From: Chitinimonas koreensis
GTDB lineage: Bacteria; Pseudomonadota; Gammaproteobacteria; Burkholderiales; Chitinimonadaceae
DNA: 64,000 nucleotides
Direction: 5' to 3'
Assembly: GCF_014353015.1 (NCBI RefSeq)
Contig: NZ_CP060704.1
Span: 2,567,001 to 2,631,000, forward strand
The position numbers were made by a program, and so were the translations under genes. How positions within the stretch are numbered: the stretch's first letter is position 1; each line of letters starts with the position of its first letter. This document shows positions 30,006 through 38,667 of this stretch, piece after piece. The notes beneath the pieces are model-generated. The model saw nothing but the letters and a program-made list of their open reading frames with translations. It was not told the origin of the DNA and did not search any database.

Positions 30006-30591
30006 AGGCAAGCGATGGTAGCGCAGAATGGATCAAATCTGGCGGGGGCCACTTATATGTATGGAGCGTACACTAGTGCATCAGTGGCGAGGGGTTGAAG
30101 GAAGTAGTACGGCAGCAGCATTGGCGGAGGGCTATGCAAACGACTATCAAATGGCTTGCAGTGTGCAGGACTACTTGGGGGTCATTGAGCTAGATAGTGG
30201 TAATGCATTGATTTTGGGCGATATGCCACTAGAGACGCGGACTTGGCATTGTAAAGACGGTTTCTTTTCTATTGTTCGAATATTCTATGCTGATCCAGAT
30301 GTGGATGTAATCCAATTACTTGAGGATGCTGGAGATATTGATGCCATGGACTCAGTCGAGTCGGTGGATGTAGAAATTAAAACGGGCGAACTAGTGTTGT
30401 TTGATTCGGCGTATCCCGGCTGGGACATGGGTGACATGCACTTGTTCTTTAATATTCCACCTGGTAAATATACAATAATCACCAAGCAATGTGAGCCGGA
30501 TGATCGGACATCAGTCTTGATTCATCAGTTTGGTTCACCGCAGATCGTTTCAATGGCGACATCAGCACTGCCCAGCCCACTGTCCAGATAA
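29987..30591 (+). CDS. Imm21-like immunity protein for the HNH tip (one apparent frameshift)
   Basis: The ATG at 29987 follows an excellent AAGGAGGGAG site and gives MASETVKASDGSAEWIKSGGG. With one G restored in the G run at 30044-30048 it continues PLICMERTLVHQWRGVEG, YANDYQMACSVQDYLGVIELDSGNALILGD and RTWHCKDGFFSIVRIFY, total about 201 residues. The EWI-SGGGPLI start and the DY..AC.V.DYLG..........LGD block match the Imm21 family. It overlaps the end of the orphan toxin, as expected for a toxin/immunity pair. Reading from the in-frame ATG at 30028 would lose the family's N-terminal motif. Confidence 0.7.
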
Positions 30592-30608
30592 GCTTTTGGT
30601 TCCGTTGA

Positions 30609-30740
30609 AGCGCTAACATTCTCACGCCGAATGGCCAGCCCGTTGGTGAGGTTGTCGGTAGCGCAACTGATGACGTTAGGACAGTTCACTTGGCAATAAC
30701 TGGCTATCCGGAAAAGGGGTCTGGTGTAAATAGAATCTAA
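30609..30740 (+). pseudogene. C-terminal fragment of a third toxin tip
   Basis: An open stretch of 43 codons without a start reads NILTPNGQPVGEVVG, ATDDVRTVHLAI and GYPEKGSGVNRI-stop. The TPNGQ...G..VRTV style is that of polymorphic toxin C-termini. It ends 20 bases before an immunity-type gene, so it is probably the remaining tail of a displaced toxin cassette. Confidence 0.5.
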
Positions 30741-30760
30741 AATAGCGAGGTACATTCTCT

Positions 30761-31021
30761 ATGCCCGACTTTGCGATTATCGAATCGAGCTCTACGGCAC
30801 TAATGCGTGCAACCCTGTCAACACTTTCTGAATCTGAAAGGGGAGGGATACAAGATTACATAGATGTTGGCGAGTACGGATTGGCATTGAAGACTGCAGT
30901 GGCAATATATACAGAAGAAGAAAAAGAAGCGCCGCTTGAAGTTGTTAACATGGTCGTAAATTTAGCGAGATTAATTTCAATTGACCCTGAGCCATTTCTT
31001 AAGCGCTTGCGATCTAAATGA
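30761..31021 (+). CDS. MafI-like immunity protein
   Basis: An 86-residue acidic helical protein, MPDFAIIESSSTALMRATL with LSESERGGIQDYIDVGEYGLAL in the middle. The IQ.YID.GEY..AL block is typical of MafI-type immunity proteins, which protect against MafB and related toxins. It sits directly after a toxin-tail remnant. A GAGG lies about 14 bases upstream of the ATG. Confidence 0.6.
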   Translation: MPDFAIIESSSTALMRATLSTLSESERGGIQDYIDVGEYGLALKTAVAIYTEEEKEAPLEVVNMVVNLARLISIDPEPFLKRLRSK

Positions 31022-31047
31022 GGCTATGCGATCTAGTGTGCACGTCA

Positions 31048-31200
31048 CGGGAGGGGGCTGTGGCGGCCGGTGAAGTGGCCGGTGGAAACTTGGCGGCGCA
31101 TCGGGCCGCCGCCGGGATGGGGCGCTGGTACTGGTCGCAGCATTTGAGGCTGCGGCGCATGTCGGGGCTAATTGTATTTAGCGTAGAGGGTGAAGGCTAG
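31048..31200 (+). pseudogene. Decayed third copy of the RHS tip junction
   Basis: GAVAAGEVAGGNLAAHRAAAG is a diverged version of the junction at 29460 (GTMAAGEVAGGTLAARWAAAG) and the following bases keep partial similarity. It marks where another RHS tip once stood. Confidence 0.55.
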
Positions 31201-31216
31201 CTTCATAATCTATGAG

Positions 31217-31316
31217 TTTGAAAGGTCAATCCCAATTGGAAGGTGTGAATGAAATGACTTTGCGAAGATTCCTTACTTTCGCATTCCTGTCGGGCTGCAT
31301 GTACCATGTTCTATAG
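31217..31316 (+). pseudogene. Decayed toxin-end / immunity-start junction, duplicate of 31580-31680
   Basis: FERSIPIGRCE-stop followed after one base by MTLRRFLTFAFLSGCMYHVL-stop. The same junction recurs downstream as FERTIPIGRGK-stop and MSLRKFLATTFLLSCAYHIA. Here the immunity-like frame is truncated after 20 residues. Confidence 0.55.
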
Positions 31317-31616
31317 AGCATAACCCACATCAGCCTCCGAGGTTTTTCATGGAACTGCCGCCTCCAATAGGACGTTGCTCAATTTAAAGAAAAGCCACTA
31401 GAAGGCTTAAGTCTTTATCAAAATAATCATCCATACAACTTCCCATTGCTCGGGGTGGGGCAGATGCTATGGGGATACAATAGCAACTCATATGTCAGTG
31501 GGATGCTGAAATATGCTACCGGGCACTACTATTTCCCGGTCCTGGATGACGTTCGAAAAGCCGGAGTTATAGTCCCAGGCTTTGAAAGGACGATTCCAAT
31601 TGGGCGAGGAAAGTAA
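31317..31616 (+). pseudogene. Truncated toxin-tip C-terminus (unknown family)
   Basis: An open frame without a start reads EHNPHQPPRFFMELPPPIG. After a frame break near 31372 it continues EKPLEGLSLYQNNHPYNF and GYNSNSYVSGMLKYATG, ending IPIGRGK-stop. The NSNS...S.ML block recurs at the ends of several secreted toxin and lipase-like tips, but I cannot name the family. It ends three bases before a small membrane-protein gene that is its likely immunity partner. Confidence 0.5.
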
Positions 31617-31618
31617 AA

Positions 31619-31915
31619 ATGTCTTTGCGGAAATTTCTTGCAACAACCTTCCTTCTAAGCTGTGCATATCATATTGCATGGATGCTCACCGTTAAGTCAC
31701 TTTTTGGAAGAGGAAATTTATCGGCTGCAGTGCATATATTTTTGTTACTCATTGTTCCAACAGCATTGCTATTGCTAGTTTCCTATTGGATGAACATGTG
31801 GAAGGACGGCGTAGCCCGGAAAATCTCCTTGGCCATCGCAAGTATATTTATACCATTAATGGCATTGCAATCGATTGCAATGCTGGTGTGTCTCTACCAA
31901 CAAGAATGCTTTTAA
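31619..31915 (+). CDS. Small membrane protein, candidate immunity protein
   Basis: A 98-residue protein with three hydrophobic segments (about residues 5-22, 33-56 and 68-92), so an inner-membrane protein. Its start follows the upstream toxin-tail stop by two bases, with GAGGAAAG as ribosome site. A truncated duplicate of its first 20 codons sits 365 bases upstream. The repeated toxin-end/membrane-protein arrangement supports an immunity role against a membrane- or periplasm-acting toxin; no family was recognised. Confidence 0.5.
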   Translation: MSLRKFLATTFLLSCAYHIAWMLTVKSLFGRGNLSAAVHIFLLLIVPTALLLLVSYWMNMWKDGVARKISLAIASIFIPLMALQSIAMLVCLYQQECF

Positions 31916-32164
31916 TGGGGAGATTCGAAAAATTGCCCGCCAAGAAGATTTATATTATGCCGACTGGGAAAGATGCCGGCAGTATACACCGGAAGCAGAT
32001 CTCTCACTGCGGCTACGCCACCGACGCAAACGGCCCAGTCATTTGCGCGTGGCTCAGCCCAGGCCGATGGCTCATACCCGTGGACTTCGTAGCTGACACG
32101 CTCTGGCAGGATATTGTTACATGGAATCGAGAGGCGGTCTGGATTGAAGTAGTTCATTCTTTAT
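31916..32164. other. Unassigned low-GC stretch before the IS3 remnant
   Basis: Open but featureless frames (for example one containing KDAGSIHRKQISHCGYATDANG), none with a convincing start or family match. It may be the remains of another cassette gene. Confidence 0.3.
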
Positions 32165-32462
32165 CGAGGGTAGGTATGGCTCGAATATTGGACCACTTGC
32201 GAAGCGCTGGTCGATTGCCGGTATTGATCAAGTGGATAACGGACCGGAGTTCACCAGCAAGGCATTGGATCAATGGGCATATCAATATGGCGTACGGTTG
32301 CAGTTCATCCGTCCGGGCGAGCCGGTGAATTATGCCTACACCGCGAGCCTCAACGGCAGGTTCCGAGAAGAGTGTTTCAATCATCAAGCCTTCCGCAGCC
32401 AGCATGATGCACAGCAGAAGATCGAAGCTTGGCGCCTAAAATACAATGCGGCTACGCCATAG
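32165..32462 (+). mobile_element. IS3-family transposase (OrfB) C-terminal remnant
   Basis: MARILDHLRSAGRLPVL, then (one base shifted) KVDNGPEFTSKALDQWAYQYGV, FIRPGEPV and SLNGRFREECFNHQAF match the rve integrase domain of IS3-family OrfB, including the second Asp (DNG) and the Glu (REEC). Key positions have drifted (NYAYTA for NAYIES). The N-terminal half and the terminal repeats are missing. Confidence 0.75.
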
Positions 32463-32677
32463 TGCGCTATGGCTATTTGACCCAGATGAATAACGGGAAA
32501 AGCATCAACCCCCAACCGCTCAGATTGCTAACTTATGAATGGTAAACCGGATGGGGAAAGGGCCATGATCGTATCGAGCCAGAGAACAGGCCGCATCGAA
32601 TGACAGCATAGGCCAGCCTTGCACGGAGTACGCTCGTTCACCGACAATGCCGGGGCCTCCGCAGCATCCGCCGCCCC

Positions 32678-34351
32678 ATGCGCCCCGACCACCCCAAGCC
32701 CTTCTACTACCTCGACAATTTCCGCCTGCTGCTCGATTGGGTCGCCGAGCGCTACGCCGACCTGCTCGACGATGCGGAACGCGACTTCCTGAGCCGTTTC
32801 CCCGCCCTGCCCCTGCCCGCCCAGGCGCTGCTGGTGCGCATGGTGATGCGCAAGGGCGAATTGTTCCGCGTCGGCAAGCTCGTCTACAGCGAGATCGGCC
32901 CGACCCCGGCCGCGCTGGCGCCGCTGGTCGAGGCCGGTTGGGTCGAAGCCGAGCCGGCGCTGCCGCTCGATGCGCTGTTTGGTCTGCTGACCCGGCCCGA
33001 GATCGATGCCGCCTTCGCCGCCAGCCAGCCGCGGCCGCAGGAACGCAAGGCCGAGCTGCTGGCGCGGCTGCTGCCGCAGTTCGAGGCGCCGCAAACCTTC
33101 GCGCAGTGGTGCCCCGGTCTGGCTGATGCCGCCTGCAGGCTGGCGATCCGGCCGCTGTGCGATCGGCTGCGGCTGATCTTCTTCGGCAACCTGCAGCAGG
33201 ACTGGTCCGAGTTCGTGCTGGCCGATCTCGGCATCTTCCAGTACGAGCAGGTGCCGTTCTCGGCCGAGTCGCGCGGTTTCCGCAGCCGCGCCGACCTCGA
33301 TTTCTACCTGCAGCTGCACGATTGCCGCCGCCGTCTCGACGAGGGCGAGGCGGCGGACCGGGTCGGCGAGGTGGTGCTGGCGCTGCATAGCGAGCAGGAC
33401 TGGCTGGCGCGGCGCCGCGCCAAGCTGCTGTACGCGCTGGCCCAGCAGCACGAGCGGCAGCAATGCTTCGACCTGGCGCTGGCGCTGTACCGGCAATGCG
33501 CCTACCCGGGCGCCCGGGCGCGGCAGATCCGGGTACTCGAGCGCCAGGAGGCATTCGATACGGCCCAAGCGCTGGCCAGCCTGGCCTGGGCCGAACCGGA
33601 AAGCGAGGCCGAGCGCCAGCAGCTGGCGCGCATGCTGCCGCGGCTGTGCCGCCGGCTCGGCCTGCCGCCGCCGGCCCGGCCCGGGCTGCCGGCGATCCCC
33701 GAGCAGTTGCTGCGGCTGCCGCGGCCGCAGGACGGCTACCCGGTCGAATTCGCGGTGCGCGACCACCTGCACACGGCCGAGGCGCCGGTCCGCTACGTCG
33801 AGAACACGCTGCTGAACAGCCTGTTCGGCCTGCTGTGTTGGCCGGCGGTGTTCGCCGCCCTGCCGGGCGCCTTCTTCCACCCGTTCCACCAAGGACCGGC
33901 CGATCTGCTGAGCCCGGATTTCCATGCCCGCCGCCGCGACCTGTTCGACGCCAGCCTGGCCGAGCTCGACGACGGCCGCTATCGCGCCACCATCGCGCGC
34001 CGCTTCGACGAGAAGCAGGGCCTGCAGTCGCCGTTCGTGGCCTGGCAGGTGCTCGACGCCGAGCTGCTGCAACTGGCGCTGCACTGCATTCCGGCCGATC
34101 ACCTGGCCTATTTCTTCCGCCGCATCCTCGACGACATCCGCAGCAATCGCGCCGGCCTGCCCGACCTGGTCCGCTTCCTGCCCGCCGAGGCGCGCTACGA
34201 GCTGATCGAGGTGAAGGGGCCGGGCGACCGGCTGCAGGACAACCAGTTGCGCTGGCTGCACGGCTGCCTCGAGCGCGGCATCCCGGTCGGCGTCTGCTAT
34301 GTCGAGTGGGATACGCCCATGCGGGGCATGCCCGCCCAGGATGCGCCGTGA
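32678..34351 (+). CDS. FAN1-like VRR-NUC domain nuclease
   Basis: A 557-residue protein. It opens with YYLDNFRLLLDWVAERYADLL and RFPALPLPAQALLVRMVMRKGELFR, the SAP-like N-terminal region of bacterial FAN1. A helical TPR-like middle follows. The C-terminal VRR-NUC domain (about 490-545) carries the PD-(D/E)XK residues in GLPDLVRF and YELIEVKGPGDRLQDNQLRWL. FAN1 enzymes cut 5' flaps and unhook DNA interstrand crosslinks. The stop overlaps the GTG start of the helicase gene by four bases (GTGA), so the two are translationally coupled and probably act together in crosslink or flap processing. Confidence 0.88.
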   Translation: MRPDHPKPFYYLDNFRLLLDWVAERYADLLDDAERDFLSRFPALPLPAQALLVRMVMRKGELFRVGKLVYSEIGPTPAALAPLVEAGWVEAEPALPLDALFGLLTRPEIDAAFAASQPRPQERKAELLARLLPQFEAPQTFAQWCPGLADAACRLAIRPLCDRLRLIFFGNLQQDWSEFVLADLGIFQYEQVPFSAESRGFRSRADLDFYLQLHDCRRRLDEGEAADRVGEVVLALHSEQDWLARRRAKLLYALAQQHERQQCFDLALALYRQCAYPGARARQIRVLERQEAFDTAQALASLAWAEPESEAERQQLARMLPRLCRRLGLPPPARPGLPAIPEQLLRLPRPQDGYPVEFAVRDHLHTAEAPVRYVENTLLNSLFGLLCWPAVFAALPGAFFHPFHQGPADLLSPDFHARRRDLFDASLAELDDGRYRATIARRFDEKQGLQSPFVAWQVLDAELLQLALHCIPADHLAYFFRRILDDIRSNRAGLPDLVRFLPAEARYELIEVKGPGDRLQDNQLRWLHGCLERGIPVGVCYVEWDTPMRGMPAQDAP

Positions 34352-36725
34352 GCGATGCCGCCGGCTACCGCATCGCGGTGCGCGAGCTGTGCGAGTTCGC
34401 CGCCAAAGAGGGCGATCTCGACCTGCGCTTCACCCCATCGCCCAGCGCCGAGGAAGGCATGGCCGGCCACGCCGCGGTGGCGGCCCGGCGCGGCGCGGGC
34501 TACCAGGCCGAACTGCGGCTCGATGGCGAACACGGCCTGCTGCGCGTGCACGGCCGCTGCGACGGCTACGACGCGGCGGCCGGCCGGGTCGAGGAGATCA
34601 AGACCTACCGCGGCGAGCTGGCCGCCATGCCGGCCAACCACCGCGCGCTGCACTGGGCCCAGGCCAAGGTCTACGGCCACCTGCTGTGCCGCCGCGACGG
34701 GTTGGCCGACCTGAAGGTCGCGCTGGTCTACTACCACGTCGACCGCCAGCACGAGACGGTGTTGACCGAGGATTGCAGCGCGGCCGAACTGGCCGAACAC
34801 TTCGCCGCACTGTGCGGGCGCTTCCTGCGCTGGGCCGAGCAGGAGCTGGCCCACCGCACGGCGCGCGACGCGGCGCTGGAGCGGCTGGCCTTCCCCTACC
34901 CTGCCTTCCACCATGGCCAGCGCGAGCTGGCCGAGACCTGCTACAAGGCGGCCCGGCTGGGCCGCAGCCTGCTGGCCGAGGCGCCGACCGGCGTCGGCAA
35001 GACGCTGGCCACGCTGTTCCCGCTGCTCAAGGCCATGCCCGGCCGCCGGCTCGACAAGCTGTTCTTCCTGGCCGCCAAGACCTCGGGCCGCCAGCTCGCG
35101 TTGGACGGGCTGGCCCAGCTCTTCCCCGGGCTGGCCCAGCTCTTTCCCGGGCTGGCCCAGCTTTTTCCCGGGCTGGCCCAGCCCGCTCCGGCATCGACGC
35201 CGGCGCAGCCGACGACGCCGATCCGGGTGCTGGAACTGGTCGCGCGCGACAAGGCCTGCCTGCATCCGGAGCTGGCCTGCCATGGCGATTCCTGCCCTTG
35301 GCGCGCGGCTTCTACGACCGTTTGCCGGCAGCCAGGGCCGCAGCGGTGACGGCTGGCCGGCTCGACCAGGCCGGCCTGCGCGCGGTGGCCGAGGCGCACG
35401 CGGTCTGCCCCTACTACCTGGGCCAGGAAATGGCGCGCTGGGCCGACGTGGCGGTCGGCGACTACAACTATTTCTTCGACGTGACGGCGCTGCTGCACGG
35501 CCTGCGCCAGGCCGGCGGCTGGCGGGTCGGCGTGCTGGTGGACGAGGCGCACAACCTGGTCGAGCGCGGCCGCGCCATGTACACGGCCGAACTGGACCAG
35601 GCCGCCTTCGCCGCGTTGCGCAAGACCGCGCCGGCGGCGCTGAAGCGGCATTTCGACAAGCTGCAGCGCGGCTGGAACGCCTTCAATGCGGCGCAGGTCG
35701 AGCCCTACCGGGCCTATGCCGAGCCGCCGCAGGCATTGCTGGCCGCGTTGCAGCAGCTGGCGCTGGCGATCGGCGACCACCTGAACCAGCGGCCGGACCA
35801 GCTCGACCCGCCGCTGCAGCGCGCCCAGTTCGATGCGCTGCATTTCCTGCGCATGGCCGACTGCTTCGGCCCGCATTCGCTGTTCGACGCCAGCCTGCGG
35901 CCGGCCTCGGGCGCACGGCGCAAGCCGGCCAGCACGCTGTGCCTGCGCAATCTGGTGCCGGCGCCCTTTCTGGCGCCGCGCTTCGCGGCGGCGCAGAGCT
36001 GCGTGCTGTTCTCCGCCACGCTGAGCCCGGCCGACTACTACCGCGAGATGCTGGGCCTGGCCGAGGACACGCCGCGGCTCGAGGTCGAATCGCCGTTCCG
36101 CGCCGAGCAACTGGCGGTGCGGGTGGCCCCGCGCATCTCGACCCGCTACGGCGACCGCGCCGGCTCGCTGCGGCCGATCGCCGACGTGATGGCGCGGCAA
36201 TACCGCGCCGAGCCGGGCAACTACCTGGCCTTCTTCAGCAGCTTCGCCTATCTCGAGCAGGCGCTGGCCGAACTGGCCCGCCAGGCGCCCGACATCCCCT
36301 GCTGGACCCAGACGCGCGGCATGGACGAGCCGGCCCGGCGCGACTTCCTGGCCCGCTTCACGCCGGACGGCTGCGGCATCGGCTTCGCCGTGCTCGGCGG
36401 CGCCTTCGCCGAGGGCATCGACCTGCGCGGTCCGCGCCTGATCGGCGCCTTCATCGCCACCCTGGGCCTGCCGCAGCTCAATCCGGTCAACGAGCAGCTG
36501 CGCCAGCGGCTGCACGAGCTGTTCGGCCGCGGCTACGAATACGCCTACCTGTATCCGGGCCTGCAGAAGGTGGTGCAGGCAGCCGGCCGGGTCATCCGCG
36601 GCACCGAGGACCGCGGCGTGGTCTACCTGCTCGACGACCGCTATGCCGAGGCGAAGGTCGCCGCGCTGCTGCCGGCCTGGTGGCGGGTCGAATTCGACGT
36701 GGATGGCGAAGCGGGCTCGCCGTAG
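34348..36725 (+). CDS. Cas4/RecB-like nuclease fused to DinG/XPD-type FeS helicase (one apparent frameshift)
   Basis: About 792 residues with one C restored at 35295-35297. The N-terminal 150 residues look like a Cas4/RecB-type PD-(D/E)XK nuclease: GRCDGYD, VEEIKTY and HWAQAKVYGHLL (QxxxY motif). The SF2 helicase follows: Walker A APTGVGKT near residue 211; four FeS cysteines in DKACLHPELACHGDSCP and AHAVCPYY; VLVDEAHNL near 398; LFSATLSP; and motif VI QAAGRVIRGTEDRG near 741. XPD/DinG helicases unwind 5' to 3'. The frame break falls inside the FeS region. The GTG start overlaps the FAN1-like stop. A tandem GLAQLFP repeat sits between Walker A and the FeS cluster. Confidence 0.85.
35107..35182 (+). 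repeat. 21-bp tandem repeat inside the helicase gene
   Basis: Three full units and a partial fourth of GGGCTGGCCCAGCTCTTTCCC, each coding GLAQLFP, differing by one or two bases. It inserts about 21 residues into the helicase after motif Ia. Confidence 0.9.
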
Positions 36726-36804
36726 CACCGGTCGCTTCGTCGATGCCGGGCTGTTCGCCGTAGCTGCAGCTACCGTTAGCGCCGTCAGCCAACTCGATGC
36801 GCAT

Positions 36805-36833
36805 CGTAGGTCGGGCGTAAAGCCCGACCTACG
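36805..36833. repeat. REP-like inverted repeat between the helicase and GST genes
   Basis: A 12-bp perfect stem, CGTAGGTCGGGC...GCCCGACCTACG, with a 5-base loop. Related hairpins occur at 48569 and 55144. It lies between convergent genes and could end transcripts from both sides. Confidence 0.7.
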
Positions 36834-36843
36834 AAAGCACCGA

Positions 36844-37548
36844 TCAGCCTTGCTTCGGAATCTCCAGCCCGCGCGCGACCGCCGGTCGGGCGACGAAGGC
36901 TTCGAGCACCCGGGCGATGTTGGGGAAGTCGGCGAAGCCGACCAGCTCGCCCGCGCCGTAGAAGCCGACCAGGTTGCGCACCCAGGGCCAGGTGGCGATG
37001 TCGGCGATGGTGTAGTCCTCGCCCATGATCCAGTCGCGGCCGGCCATGCGTTGCTCCAGCACCGCCAGCAGGCGCTTCGACTCCGCCACGTAGCGGTCGC
37101 GCGGGCGTTTGTCCTCGTAGTCCTTGCCGGCGAACTTATGGAAGAAGCCGAGCTGGCCGAACATCGGGCCGATGCCGCCCATCTGGAACATCAGCCACTG
37201 GATCGTCTCGTAGCGCGCCGCCGGATCGGCCGGCAGCAGCTTGCCGGTCTTCTCGGCCAGGTAGATCAGGATCGCGCCCGATTCGAACAGCGCCAGCGGC
37301 TTGCCGCCCGGGCCGTCCGGGTCGAGGATGGCCGGGATCTTGTTGTTGGGGTTGAGCGAGAGAAAGGCCGGCGACAGCTGGTCGTTGCTGCCGAAGCTGA
37401 CCAGGTGCGGCTCGTAGGGCAGCCCGGTCTCCTCCAGCATGATCGAGACCTTGACGCCGTTCGGCGTCGGCAGCGAGTAGAGCTGCAGCCGGTCGGGCTG
37501 GCTGGCCGGCCATTTCTGGGTGATGGGGAAGGCGGACAGGTCGGTCAT
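36844..37548 (-). CDS. Glutathione S-transferase, YfcG/YghU-like (nu class)
   Basis: A 234-residue GST. The thioredoxin-fold half holds LYSLPTPNGVKVSIMLEE; the TPNG motif is that of nu-class GSTs such as YfcG, where Thr and Asn replace the usual catalytic Ser/Tyr and give disulfide-bond reductase activity. NPNNKIPAI and LFESGAILIYLAEK form the glutathione site. The C-terminal helical half contains DYTIADIATWPWV. Cytoplasmic. It appears to be monocistronic. Confidence 0.9.
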   Translation of the reverse strand: MTDLSAFPITQKWPASQPDRLQLYSLPTPNGVKVSIMLEETGLPYEPHLVSFGSNDQLSPAFLSLNPNNKIPAILDPDGPGGKPLALFESGAILIYLAEKTGKLLPADPAARYETIQWLMFQMGGIGPMFGQLGFFHKFAGKDYEDKRPRDRYVAESKRLLAVLEQRMAGRDWIMGEDYTIADIATWPWVRNLVGFYGAGELVGFADFPNIARVLEAFVARPAVARGLEIPKQG

Positions 37549-37686
37549 GGCGGGTTCTCGTTCGTATGTGGATCGGATGTCGGACGGGGCGGCGGCGCGG
37601 AGCCGCCGGCAGGCGATGGACCGGCGGCGGACGGCCCGGTTCGCAGCGCACCGGTATGGAAGGTCGAGGCGGAATCGAGAAAGACA

Positions 37687-37712
37687 AGGCCGCGCTTGGT
37701 TCGGCGCGGCCT
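37687..37712 (-). terminator. GC-rich hairpin, possible terminator of the NarL-type gene
   Basis: AGGCCGCGC...GCGCGGCCT, a perfect 9-bp stem with an 8-base loop, followed leftward by TTGTCTTTCTC. The T-tract is weak. It lies about 180 bases past the stop of the regulator gene. Confidence 0.45.
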
Positions 37713-37892
37713 CAAGGTCTTGCATCTCGAAGGAGCGAAGATCCACGAAGGAAGCATTCGCGGGGCCTCGTGGTTCACGCTCGAGCGGGCCGCGATGACT
37801 GGACCGCGCCCATCTCATCCCCGCTCCGTCTCCCGGAAAGGGCGCAAACCTGTCCCCGCAACGGCCCGGGCGCTGGACCCTGGCGTGCAAGC

Positions 37893-38594
37893 TCAGTCGA
37901 GCTTCACCAGTCCCATCTTGGCCGCGCGCCGCACCAGGCCGGCGATGTCGCGCACGCCGAGCCGTTCGCTGATCTGGGCGCGGTGGAATTCCACCGTCTT
38001 GGGGCTGATGTTGAGCTCGCGCGCGATCTCCTTGGTGCTCAGGCCGCGCGCCACCCCCGCCAGCACGTCGCGCTGGCGCTCGGTCAGCGGCGATTCCTCG
38101 ACCGGCGCAGCGGGTGCCGGCGCCGGTTCGGCCGCCAGCATTTCGGGCCGCGCGGCCGAGGCGATCACATGGTGGGCCACGCGCGGGCTCAGGTAGCTGT
38201 TGCCATGCAGCACCGCGTCGAGCGCGATCTCGAGCTCGGCCAGCAGCAGATCCTTGGCCAGGTAGCCGTGGCTGCCGGCCTTCAGCGCGGTCATCACCAC
38301 CGCCGGGTCTTCGTTGCCGGACAGCATGATGACCCGGCTGACGCTGCCGGCGTCGCGCAGGCGCTCGGCCACCTCGATGCCCGAGAGGCCGGGCATCGCG
38401 ATGTCCATCAGCACGATGTCGGGTTTGAGCTGCAGGATCAGCGCCAGCGCCTCGTTGCCGTCGATGGCTTCGCCGATCACCTCGAAGCGGTCGAGCCGGC
38501 CCAGCAGGGTCTGGATGCCGACGCGGACCAGCGAGTGGTCGTCCGCGATCACCACGGATGTGCGCTTCGAGGCAGGGGTATCGGCTTGCGACAT
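37893..38594 (-). CDS. NarL/FixJ-family response regulator
   Basis: A 233-residue regulator. The receiver has VVIADDHSLVRVG, phospho-acceptor in DIVLMDIAMPGLSG, the Ser in VIMLSGNED and the Lys in GYLAKD. The C-terminal LuxR helix-turn-helix reads LTERQRDVLAGVARGLSTKEIARELNISPKTVEFHRAQI. A proline/alanine linker joins them. The ATG giving MSQADTPAS was chosen because residues upstream look random. It is divergent from another receiver gene 73 bases away; no kinase gene is adjacent. Confidence 0.92.
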   Translation of the reverse strand: MSQADTPASKRTSVVIADDHSLVRVGIQTLLGRLDRFEVIGEAIDGNEALALILQLKPDIVLMDIAMPGLSGIEVAERLRDAGSVSRVIMLSGNEDPAVVMTALKAGSHGYLAKDLLLAELEIALDAVLHGNSYLSPRVAHHVIASAARPEMLAAEPAPAPAAPVEESPLTERQRDVLAGVARGLSTKEIARELNISPKTVEFHRAQISERLGVRDIAGLVRRAAKMGLVKLD

Positions 38595-38667
38595 GGGTAG
38601 AGGAAAGCGAAAGGCCAGAGGAAAGCATAGGATGATGCCATCCGCCTTACCAGCTCCATGATTGCGC

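Noticed and set aside
30028..30591. Immunity gene starting at ATG 30028.
   Set aside because: This start lacks the EWI-SGGG family N-terminus and has no ribosome site. The ATG at 29987 has AAGGAGGGAG and gives the family start after one G is restored.
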